A stretch of DNA of 7,595 nucleotides from Chloroflexota bacterium (GTDB taxonomy: Bacteria > Chloroflexota > Anaerolineae > Anaerolineales > UBA11657), in contig QWRL01000113.1 of assembly GCA_003670425.1 (NCBI GenBank), positions 1 through 7,595 on the forward strand, given 5' to 3'. The notes beneath the pieces were generated by a model that did no database searches, was not told the origin of the DNA, and saw nothing but the letters and a program-made list of their open reading frames with translations. Made by a program: the position numbers and the translations under genes. The first letter of the stretch is position 1; each line of letters begins with the position of its first letter. Positions 1-5,592 of this stretch are shown piece by piece.

Positions 1-1
1 C

Positions 2-340
2 CCGCGGCGCGAGGCCAACGCCTACGGCACGCGCGCAAACATCGAGGGCGAATGGCAGCCCGGCGAAACCGCCGTCGTGCTGGACGACTTGATCACATCC
101 GGCTTGAGCAAACTGGAAACTATTGCGCAGCTGCAAAGCGCGGGATTAGTTGTGAAGGATATTGTGGTGTTGATAGACCGCAGCAATGATTCCGCAGCGG
201 CACTTGCCGGCACCGGCTGCCGCCTGCAGGCAGCAGCCACAATCCGGCAGCTGCTGGACGAGTGGCTGCGCGCCGGCGCTGTGGACAGCAGCCAGCACGC
301 CAAGGTGCTGCGCTACATTGCAGCTGCGCCGGCCGGGTGA
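2..340 (+). CDS. pyrE: Orotate phosphoribosyltransferase, C-terminal part (5' truncated by window edge)
   Basis: Transfers the phosphoribosyl group of PRPP to orotate to give OMP, a cytosolic step of de novo UMP synthesis. Only the last 112 residues are visible; the frame is open from base 2 to the TGA at 338-340. The PRPP-binding signature VVLDDLITSG lies at fragment residues 25-34. Just before it is the flexible catalytic loop, reading RREANAYGT at fragment residues 2-10. The YGT form with a following IEG is typical of the OPRT branch seen in UMP synthases and in several bacterial phyla. An upstream fusion to OMP decarboxylase, which occurs in that branch, cannot be excluded because the N-terminus is outside the window. 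Odd point: the loop normally reads KEAKDHG or KEVKDYG, and here the catalytic lysine is Asn and the following Asp is Ala. The stop overlaps the pyrD start, so the two genes are co-transcribed and probably translationally coupled. Confidence 0.93.
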   Translation, partial: PRREANAYGTRANIEGEWQPGETAVVLDDLITSGLSKLETIAQLQSAGLVVKDIVVLIDRSNDSAAALAGTGCRLQAAATIRQLLDEWLRAGAVDSSQHAKVLRYIAAAPAG

Positions 341-1416
341 CCAGCTTCTATCCAGCGCTGCGCCCGCTGCTCTTCCAGCTGGATGCAGAGACGGCGCATG
401 CGATCACACTGCAAGCGTTGCGCGCGGTGCAGCACACGCCGGCGCTGCTGCGCCTGCTGACGCGCCTGTTTGCGTTTGAGGATGCGCGCCTGCATAGCGA
501 AGTCTGCGGGCTGCACTTTCGCAATCCGGTGGGCATCGCCGCCGGCTACGACAAGAACGCCGTGTGTGTGCCGGGGCTGGCCGCGCTGGGCGCCGGGCAT
601 GTGGAGGTTGGCACGCTGACGCCGCTGGCGCAAAGCGGGAATGCGCGTCCGCGTGTGTTTCGGCTGGCACAAGACGCCGCACTCATCAACCGCCTGGGGT
701 TTCCCAATGCCGGAGTGGCGGCGGCGCTGCCGCGCCTTGCTGCGCTGCGCGCACGCGGCCGGCCTGTGCCGCTGGGCATCAACATTGGCAAAGGGCGCAA
801 CACATCACTGGATAATGCGCTCGCAGATTACAGCACGCTGTTGCAGCAAGTCCATCCGTTTGCAGATTACATCGCCATCAACATCAGCTCGCCCAACACG
901 CCGGGCTTGCGCGAACTGCAGGGCGGTTCTGCGCTGGCGCCATTGCTGGGCGCACTGCAGCAGCTGCGCCAACAGCACTGTCCGCGCCTGCCGCTGTTTG
1001 TAAAAGTTGCGCCAGACCTCAGCCCCGCACAATTGGACGAACTGCTGGACGCTGTGCTCGCTGCAGATATCGCGGGGGTAATTGCCACAAACACCACCAC
1101 CACGCGCCCGGCTTTGCGCAGTCCCAATGCCAGTGCGGAAGGCGGGCTCAGTGGCGTGCCACTCCAAGCCGCAGCGAACGCGGTCATCCGTCACATTCGT
1201 AAACAGTCCGGCAACAAGCTTGCCATCATTGGCGTCGGCGGCATTGACAGCGCCGCAGCGGCGCTGGAGGCATTGCGTGCCGGCGCCAACCTGCTGCAGT
1301 TGTACACCGGTCTCGTGTACCAAGGCCCGGGCTTGCTGCAGGCAATCCACAGCGGCTTGGCGCAATTGCTCGCACAGCGCGGAGCACGCTCGCTGGCAGA
1401 GCTGGTGGCGGCGTGA
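337..1416 (+). CDS. pyrD: Dihydroorotate dehydrogenase (quinone), class 2
   Basis: Oxidises dihydroorotate to orotate with FMN, passing electrons to membrane quinone. The product is 359 residues, slightly longer than the usual 335-350 of bacterial class 2 enzymes. I chose the GTG at 337 because the protein then begins VTSFYPALRPLLFQLDAE, matching the class 2 N-terminal helix that contacts the membrane. The earlier ATG at 262 would add 25 unrelated residues inside pyrE. Visible motifs are GIAAGYDKN (66-74), VEVGTLTP (89-96), INRLGFPN (117-124), GINIGKGRN (147-155), the active-site loop NISSPNTPGLR (182-192) with the class 2 catalytic base Ser185, VKVAPDLS (222-229), ATNTTTTR (250-257), GGLSG (269-273), and the FMN phosphate-binding IIGVGGI (297-303) and YTGLVYQGP (323-331). 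The presence of Ser as base, rather than Cys, and the N-terminal extension separate it from class 1 enzymes. No strong Shine-Dalgarno precedes the GTG; the GTGA overlap with pyrE suggests coupled translation. All expected catalytic motifs are intact. Confidence 0.97.
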   Translation: MTSFYPALRPLLFQLDAETAHAITLQALRAVQHTPALLRLLTRLFAFEDARLHSEVCGLHFRNPVGIAAGYDKNAVCVPGLAALGAGHVEVGTLTPLAQSGNARPRVFRLAQDAALINRLGFPNAGVAAALPRLAALRARGRPVPLGINIGKGRNTSLDNALADYSTLLQQVHPFADYIAINISSPNTPGLRELQGGSALAPLLGALQQLRQQHCPRLPLFVKVAPDLSPAQLDELLDAVLAADIAGVIATNTTTTRPALRSPNASAEGGLSGVPLQAAANAVIRHIRKQSGNKLAIIGVGGIDSAAAALEALRAGANLLQLYTGLVYQGPGLLQAIHSGLAQLLAQRGARSLAELVAA

Positions 1417-1575
1417 TCGTAAAGTCGGACACCAAAGATGTGTAGCGCCAACCAACTGGCAATTTTGCTACCAAGTGGCATCACCGGGATTCGGCGTGCC
1501 TCGGCACACACGCTACCATCTTCAAGTTATGTGATTATCAGTGCGCCGCAGTAATTAGTTGTCCGGTTTTAATTT

Positions 1576-1596
1576 CTGCGGCAGAGTAGGCCGCAG
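1576..1596. repeat. Perfect 7-bp inverted repeat, possible transcript-end hairpin
   Basis: CTGCGGC (1576-1582) and GCCGCAG (1590-1596) are exact reverse complements separated by the 7-nt loop AGAGTAG. It lies 160 bases after the pyrD stop. No T-run follows on either strand, so it is not a canonical intrinsic terminator; a role as an RNA 3'-end stabiliser or a protein-binding palindrome is equally possible. Confidence 0.45.
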
Positions 1597-1727
1597 GCGC
1601 AAGCTGCCGTTATGATAATATAAACACAAGAAGCAAAGTTTCTCTTAGTATTTTTACTCAATATGGTCGTATCTCAAAAGATAGAGCTGTCCCGCAAGGG
1701 TGTACTGTTCACTCTACGGATAATGCA

Positions 1728-1746
1728 CATCTAGTACACGTAGATG
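1728..1746. repeat. Short 6-bp inverted repeat upstream of the peptidase-like gene
   Basis: CATCTA (1728-1733) and TAGATG (1741-1746) flank a 7-nt spacer, GTACACG. The repeat is centred about 70 bases before the start codon at 1808, in the expected 5' leader or promoter region, so it could be a weak operator or leader hairpin. A 6-bp match of this kind can also arise by chance. Confidence 0.2.
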
Positions 1747-1798
1747 CCACGAGGTAAACCGCAGCCAAATCACGAGACCGATCCAAATCGACAAGCAC

Positions 1799-1803
1799 GG
1801 GAG
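1799..1803 (+). promoter_or_regulatory. Ribosome binding site for the peptidase-like gene
   Basis: GGGAG ends four bases before the ATG at 1808. It supports this start over the in-frame ATG at 1820, which has no purine-rich sequence at the right distance. The spacing is slightly short. Confidence 0.5.
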
Positions 1804-1807
1804 TCTC

Positions 1808-3112
1808 ATGGCCACTAACATGAAGGAAACGCGGAGCACAGGCGAAAAAATGTACGGGTGGGCACAAGACCTCTTCCCAATCCACCGCAGCATTACTGGC
1901 CCTGGCGTACGACACACGCTTGCCTACCTAGGCAACCTTCTTCCGGGACTGACTGTCCACTCAGTACCAACGGGCACCCAAGCATTCGACTGGGTTGTCC
2001 CGGACGAATGGACCATTCGGGACGCCTACATTGCCGACGAGGCTGGCAACAAAGTGGTAGATTACACCAATCACAATCTGCACGTGCTTGGCTACTCCGA
2101 GCCGGTAGACGCTTGGCTCAGTCGCGCCGAATTAGATGCGCATTTGTATTCCTTGCCGGAACAGCCTGATGCAATTCCGTACATCACCAGTTATTACGAA
2201 CGCCGCTGGGGGTTTTGCCTGACCCATCACCAGCGCACGGCACTTCCTGATGGGCAATACCACGCAGTAATTGACAGCGACCTGCAGTCCGGCGTCCTCA
2301 ATTACGGAGAACTCATAATTCCCGGGCAGGAAGAAAATGAAATCCTCGTCTCTAGCTATATTTGCCATCCGTCTATGGCAAACAATGAGTTGTCCGGACC
2401 GGTGGTAACGGCGGCGCTTGCGCAATGGCTGCAGAGCCTGGAGAACCGGCGCTACACATACCGCATCGTATTTGTCCCGGAGACGATTGGCGCGATTGTT
2501 TATTTGAGTAAAAATAGCGCGTTCATGAAGCAGAAGACCGTTGCTGGTTTTGAGGTTTCTTGCGTGGGCGACGACCGCGCATATTCTTTTCTGCCTTCAC
2601 GCAAAGGCGGCACACTTGCAGATAGAGTTGCGAAACAGACACTAAAGCAACGCGGGGTAAATTATGTCCGCTACAGTTTCCTGGACCGCGGATCCGATGA
2701 ACGGCAATATTGTAGTGCCCTGATTGACCTTCCAGTAGTTTTAATCATGCGCACAAAATATGGTGCCTATCCCGAGTACCACACCTCACTCGATGATCTT
2801 TCGGTTATTAGCCCGGCGGGTCTCGAAGGTGCCTTTGAAGTTATACAAAGCTGCCTGCAGGCGCTGGAAGTGAATTATGTGTACAAGGCTACGGTGCCAT
2901 GCGAGCCGCAACTTGGAAGGCGCGGCATCAAACCATCATTGAGCACCAAGAATGTGGTGGTGCCCCGCACAATTATGAACGTTTTAGCCTATGCGGATGG
3001 CCAGACTGACTTGCTCGCCATTTCAGAGATTATCGGCGTGGATGTAATGGAGTGTGCCGCTGCTGCAGTTAGACTAGAGCAAGACGGTTTGTTGGAAAAA
3101 GTGGCACCATAA
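1808..3112 (+). CDS. DUF4910/DUF2172 aminopeptidase-like protein with C-terminal winged helix
   Basis: The 434-residue product resembles the family of Zn-peptidase-like (M28-like fold) proteins that carry DUF4910, an inserted DUF2172 and a C-terminal winged helix. The biochemical role of the family is not settled, and members are often found among surface-polysaccharide genes. Landmarks are DLFPIHRSITGPGVR (21-35), the VVPDEW segment (63-68), YICHPSMANNELSGP (184-198) with His187, FVPETIGAI (222-230) with Glu225, FLDRGSDERQYCS (291-303), and MRTKYGAYPEYHTSLDDL (314-331) with His325. By analogy with M28 peptidases, His187, Glu225 and His325 are candidate metal or catalytic residues; this is inference. 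Residues about 385-431 (from PRTIMNVLAYADG to the end) look like the small winged-helix tail. There is no signal peptide or membrane segment, so it should be cytosolic. The gene stands alone: pyrD ends 391 bases upstream and the next gene is convergent. Codons and flanks are visibly poorer in G+C (rows of 40-52%) than neighbouring genes, suggesting transfer. Family assignment is firm; function is open. Confidence 0.88.
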   Translation: MATNMKETRSTGEKMYGWAQDLFPIHRSITGPGVRHTLAYLGNLLPGLTVHSVPTGTQAFDWVVPDEWTIRDAYIADEAGNKVVDYTNHNLHVLGYSEPVDAWLSRAELDAHLYSLPEQPDAIPYITSYYERRWGFCLTHHQRTALPDGQYHAVIDSDLQSGVLNYGELIIPGQEENEILVSSYICHPSMANNELSGPVVTAALAQWLQSLENRRYTYRIVFVPETIGAIVYLSKNSAFMKQKTVAGFEVSCVGDDRAYSFLPSRKGGTLADRVAKQTLKQRGVNYVRYSFLDRGSDERQYCSALIDLPVVLIMRTKYGAYPEYHTSLDDLSVISPAGLEGAFEVIQSCLQALEVNYVYKATVPCEPQLGRRGIKPSLSTKNVVVPRTIMNVLAYADGQTDLLAISEIIGVDVMECAAAAVRLEQDGLLEKVAP

Positions 3113-3255
3113 ATTCGCCTGCATAACTTCCGAAATTGCCGCCAACGAGTGCGAATCCTTGGGGGTTGCTCGCTCTTGAGCACTCGATTTCAATGTGCTG
3201 GATGCCATGCCGCAAGCAGGTTGTTTGATCATCAGTAATTATCAGCGCTTTAGCT

Positions 3256-3276
3256 TGAGCGGTTTCAAACCGCTCA
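3256..3276. repeat. 21-nt perfect palindrome between convergent genes, possible bidirectional terminator
   Basis: TGAGCGGTTT (3256-3265) and AAACCGCTCA (3267-3276) are exact reverse complements around a single C at 3266. As RNA the practical form is a 7-bp stem, TGAGCGG/CCGCTCA, with a TTTCAAA loop. It lies 144 bases after the + gene stop and 108 bases after the - gene stop. It may terminate or stabilise both transcripts, or be a dimeric protein-binding site. The lack of a following T-run argues against a classical intrinsic terminator. Confidence 0.5.
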
Positions 3277-3310
3277 GCATTTCGAAACCGCCATATCAGA
3301 AACCCTATAT

Positions 3311-3324
3311 TCCCGGGTTCGGGA
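3311..3324. repeat. GC-rich 5-bp hairpin downstream of the transhydrogenase gene
   Basis: TCCCG (3311-3315) and CGGGA (3320-3324) pair around a 4-nt loop. On the minus strand it lies 60 bases past the transhydrogenase stop. It is short and has no T-tract, so a terminator role is only a suggestion. Confidence 0.25.
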
Positions 3325-3383
3325 TGAATTGTGTTGGTTTGGCGGGTGATACTGCAACCTAAGTCCGGCCGCATTGCCCGCCC

Positions 3384-4661
3384 CTACCAGTAGCGCAGCG
3401 CGTCTTCGAAGAGGGTTTGCAAGTCGGCAGCTGTTGCCGGGCGCGGGGAAAGTTTTGTTACGCGGTGCTGCGGCAATGTTCCCTCCACCAACTTCGGGAT
3501 GTCCGCCTTTGTAAAGCCAATCGCCCCCAGGCCATTGGGCACACCGGTTTGCTGCATCAGCGAAATAATTGCAGTTGCCAGCACCGCGCCGGCATCAGCT
3601 TCCGCCACGGCCGAAATGTCAACGCCCATCAACTGCGCTCCCAGCAGGTGGCGCTGCGGATTGGCCGGCGCGGTAAAGCGAAACACTGCTGGTGCATTCA
3701 GGATGACCGACATGCCGTGCGGAATGATGGGGTGGTCAGCGGGGTAGCCTGCCGGGTTGTAGGCGCGCACCATGCCCGACACGGGGTAGGACATGCCATG
3801 CGGCAGGTGCACGCCGGCGTTTCCAAAGCCGATGCCGGCATACGCTGCCGCCAGCAGCATCTGGCTGCGCGCCTCCCCATCGTCCGGGTCTTGAATTGCG
3901 CGCACGATGTTGGCGGCCACCATTTGAATCGCCTTGCCGCACCAAATGTCACTGATGGGATTGGCTCCCTGATAGGCCGGCCGCAGCTCTGGTGCAGCCG
4001 GTGCGGCGCGCTGGTTATACGGCAGCGCTGTCAGGGATTCCAGGGCATGCGACAGCACATCCAGCCCGGAACTGGCAGCCACCAGCTTGGGCAGTGTGCG
4101 CGTGTTATCCGGATCCAGAATTCCAAGATTGGGGCGCAGCGCGCGGTGGGCAATTCCGGTCTTGGCGTGCATCTCGGTGAAGTCAAAGATGGCGACGCCT
4201 GTGGTCTCACTGCCGGTGCCAGCTGTGGTGGGCACAGCAATCAGCGGCTGCAGCGGGCCGGGCACAGGCTCGCCCCTGCCAATGGGCGGGTTCACGTATG
4301 CCAGCAGATCAGCCGGATAGGTTGCGTACAAGTTGGCCGCCTTGGCCGTGTCAATCACCGACCCGCCGCCCACCGCCAAGTAGCCGTCAAACTTGCCGCG
4401 GCTGGCAAACTCAATCGCCTGTAGAAACGAGCTGCTGGTTGGCTCCACCCGCACTTGGTCAAACAGCACAGCATCAATGCCCGCCGCCTTCAACGCAGCC
4501 ACCGCCGTGGCAACTGCTGCGCCCTGCGCTAGCTGCGCATCCGTAAGCACCATCACACGCTGCGCGCCCAGCCGGCGCATGTCGTGCCCCACCTCGCGCG
4601 TCACACCCGGTCCGTACTTAATGCTGGATGTGTCGATCGTAAATGCGGTTTCTAGAGCCAT
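3384..4661 (-). CDS. Hydroxyacid-oxoacid transhydrogenase (ADHFE1-like, iron-containing alcohol dehydrogenase family)
   Basis: The 425-residue product belongs to the group III iron-dependent alcohol dehydrogenases and matches the transhydrogenase subgroup, including human ADHFE1, over nearly its whole length. That enzyme couples oxidation of 4-hydroxybutyrate to succinic semialdehyde with reduction of 2-oxoglutarate to D-2-hydroxyglutarate, using tightly bound NAD. Visible motifs are GGGSVIDTAK (98-107, nucleotide binding), PTTAGTGSETT (144-154), SGLDVLSHALES (198-209) with likely metal ligands Asp201 and His205, the subgroup-specific RPAYQGANPISDIW (227-240), GIGFGNAGVHLPHGMSYP (276-293) with His285/His288, and IIPHGMS (312-318) with His315. 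The C-terminus KADIPKLVEGTLPQHRVTKL (385-404) is also ADHFE1-like. I start at the ATG ending at 4661 because AAGGAG precedes it by eight bases; an in-frame ATG at 4712 would add 17 residues that look non-native. The gene lies 162 bases after the CIA30 gene on the same strand. All expected ligands are present; the natural substrate pair is inferred. Confidence 0.93.
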   Translation of the reverse strand: MALETAFTIDTSSIKYGPGVTREVGHDMRRLGAQRVMVLTDAQLAQGAAVATAVAALKAAGIDAVLFDQVRVEPTSSSFLQAIEFASRGKFDGYLAVGGGSVIDTAKAANLYATYPADLLAYVNPPIGRGEPVPGPLQPLIAVPTTAGTGSETTGVAIFDFTEMHAKTGIAHRALRPNLGILDPDNTRTLPKLVAASSGLDVLSHALESLTALPYNQRAAPAAPELRPAYQGANPISDIWCGKAIQMVAANIVRAIQDPDDGEARSQMLLAAAYAGIGFGNAGVHLPHGMSYPVSGMVRAYNPAGYPADHPIIPHGMSVILNAPAVFRFTAPANPQRHLLGAQLMGVDISAVAEADAGAVLATAIISLMQQTGVPNGLGAIGFTKADIPKLVEGTLPQHRVTKLSPRPATAADLQTLFEDALRYW

Positions 4662-4669
4662 CGATCGGT

Positions 4670-4675
4670 CTCCTT
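4670..4675 (-). promoter_or_regulatory. Strong ribosome binding site deciding the transhydrogenase start
   Basis: The minus strand reads AAGGAG here, within GAAGGAGA, eight bases before the ATG at 4661-4659. This is the best Shine-Dalgarno sequence in the window. It favours the shorter start over the in-frame ATG at 4712. Confidence 0.75.
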
Positions 4676-4726
4676 CAGGCAATGGAAGTTCTTGCGCCGC
4701 TAGTGCGTGCAAATATGCTGCACTGA

Positions 4727-4754
4727 ATTCTACACACCGATCTTTGACCGGCAG
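4727..4754 (-). promoter_or_regulatory. Weak sigma70-like promoter candidate for the transhydrogenase gene
   Basis: On the minus strand TAGAAT (4732-4727) matches the -10 consensus at five of six bases. CTGCCG (4754-4749), 16 bases upstream, matches -35 poorly (three of six). It sits 65 bases before the start codon in the 162-base gap after the CIA30 gene, where a separate promoter would be expected. Host promoter consensus is unknown, so this is tentative. Confidence 0.22.
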
Positions 4755-4823
4755 GGCTTGCGGTTCTCCGCAGCGGAAGATTGTGCCTGGTGATGCGTTG
4801 CGGCTGACTGTTACTGCGGCACC

Positions 4824-5534
4824 CTAACCTGCCACTATCCACTCCACCTCAAGCGAAAATGGGCCGGCCTGCTTGTCTGCAATCAAGAAGCCATACTCGC
4901 CGATTGCAGCCGGGTTCAGCGGCGTGCCATTGGGGCGCGGCACGCCAAAGTACGTTGGCACAAATTCTGCGAACGGCAGCGCAAACTCCTGCCACTCGCC
5001 GGCACGCGTTGCAAAACGCAGCCAATACACCGCATCACGCGTGCGTAACTGGCACACATAAACTTTGCCGTCGCCGCGCACGCGCGCAATTAACTTTTCA
5101 AAGCCGCCAAGGTCAGCCGGAACCACGCGGCCGCGCACCGATGCAAAGCCGCCGTTGTTTTCCAATGACAGGCGCCCGGCAAAGGCGGCAAAAGATGCCC
5201 CTTGAGTAATGCGGCTTGAAGATACGCCGCCCATCACCGGATCGTCGATGTTCTGCCAATTGCGCACGGTGTTTGGATCACGAAAATCAAAAAGCATGCG
5301 CGTCTCTGGCGCAGGTTCTGTCGGTTGCACCGTCGCTGGCGCAGGCTCAGGCGTGGAATTGGGCATGGCTGTTCTGGTCTCCAAAACTTGGGTCGCGGCA
5401 GTTGGTTGTGCGGTCGGCGCCACGGCCACCGCGGGCAGCGTTGCGGGCGCAGCCAGCTTTACGGGGACGGGGCCAGCCACACACGCACACAATGCCGCGA
5501 CACCTACCATCATCAAAAAACGCAGCGGCTGCAT
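4824..5534 (-). CDS. Exported CIA30-domain protein, probable lipoprotein
   Basis: The 236-residue product has three parts. Residues 1-18 form a signal peptide (MQPLRFLMMVGVAALCAC) ending in an LCAC sequence that fits a lipobox loosely, with Cys18 (or Cys16) as possible lipidation site. Residues about 20-78 are a low-complexity Pro/Ala/Thr linker with stretches such as TPEPAPATVQPTEPAPE. Residues 80-236 are a full CIA30 domain: LFDFRDP (81-87), NWQNIDDPVMGGVSSSRI (92-109), LSLENNGGFASVR (122-134), YWLRFATRAGEW (170-181), LPFAEFVPTYFG (186-197), GFLIADKQAGPFSLEVEWI (215-233). The domain is named after a mitochondrial complex I assembly factor, but its galactose-binding-like beta fold also occurs in bacteria with unknown function. 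Here the leader and linker put it outside the membrane, so complex I assembly is unlikely; ligand binding or an envelope role is possible. It begins 58 bases after the glycosyltransferase stop, probably in one transcript. The ribosome binding site is weak (GAG next to the ATG). Confidence 0.85.
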   Translation of the reverse strand: MQPLRFLMMVGVAALCACVAGPVPVKLAAPATLPAVAVAPTAQPTAATQVLETRTAMPNSTPEPAPATVQPTEPAPETRMLFDFRDPNTVRNWQNIDDPVMGGVSSSRITQGASFAAFAGRLSLENNGGFASVRGRVVPADLGGFEKLIARVRGDGKVYVCQLRTRDAVYWLRFATRAGEWQEFALPFAEFVPTYFGVPRPNGTPLNPAAIGEYGFLIADKQAGPFSLEVEWIVAG

Positions 5535-5592
5535 CTCGGGAATATATCGTCAACCATTGTTTGTGCCCGCACCCAAATGCAGCCAGCGTAGA

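Larger units (their letters stand above)
1417..1807. other. Gene-free spacer, AT-rich in its middle
   Basis: This 391-base stretch lies between pyrD and the peptidase-like gene. I see no credible coding frame, tRNA or repeat array. Composition changes sharply: the row 1621-1680 is only about 30% G+C by hand count, against about 70% inside pyrD. It holds a perfect 7-bp hairpin at 1576-1596 and a 6-bp hairpin at 1728-1746. It presumably carries the end of the pyr transcript and the promoter of the downstream gene. An A/T-rich GATAATATAAA element at 1614-1624 could supply a -10 box, but no -35 box sits at a suitable distance, so I do not call a promoter. Confidence 0.7.
3113..3383. other. Spacer between convergent genes, with several hairpins
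   Basis: This 271-base stretch separates the stop of the peptidase-like gene (+) from the stop of the transhydrogenase gene (-). It contains a 21-nt perfect palindrome at 3256-3276, an alternative stem using the same left arm (3259-3291) and a GC-rich hairpin at 3311-3324. This is consistent with bidirectional transcription termination, though no T-tract follows any of the stems. A minus-strand frame is open from ATG 3374 to 3069, but I did not recognise its product and do not annotate it as a gene. Confidence 0.6.

Noticed and set aside
262..336. N-terminal extension of PyrD from ATG 262
   Set aside because: It lies inside pyrE in another frame, encodes an Arg/Cys-rich stretch unlike any PyrD N-terminus, and the GTG at 337 gives the expected family start.
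805..1455. 216-codon minus-strand open frame opposite pyrD
   Set aside because: It is antisense to a complete, motif-rich pyrD, and its Gln/Arg/Cys/Val-rich product looks like a shadow of high-GC coding DNA.
1611..1624. A/T-rich TATGATAATATAAA as a promoter for the peptidase-like gene
   Set aside because: It resembles a -10 region, but no TTGACA-like sequence lies 15-19 bases upstream, and it is nearly 190 bases from the start codon.
1417..1807. Possible tRNA or attachment site at the edge of the low-GC islet
   Set aside because: I found no cloverleaf, T-loop GGTTCGA motif or terminal CCA, and no direct repeat shared with 3113-3383.
3417..4424. 335-codon plus-strand open frame opposite the transhydrogenase
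   Set aside because: The minus-strand gene matches a known enzyme end to end. The plus frame is His/Arg/Gly/Cys-rich with no recognisable domain, as expected of a complementary-strand shadow.
4662..4712. Upstream ATG giving 17 extra residues on the transhydrogenase
   Set aside because: The internal ATG has a strong AAGGAG at eight bases, and the extension contains that ribosome binding site.
4759..4772. TGCGG/CCGCA hairpin as terminator of the CIA30 transcript
   Set aside because: The stem is five base pairs with no T-tract on the minus strand; too weak to call.
5548..5553. TTGACG on the minus strand as a -35 box for the CIA30 gene
   Set aside because: At the usual spacing the -10 box and transcription start would fall inside the coding sequence, downstream of the ATG.
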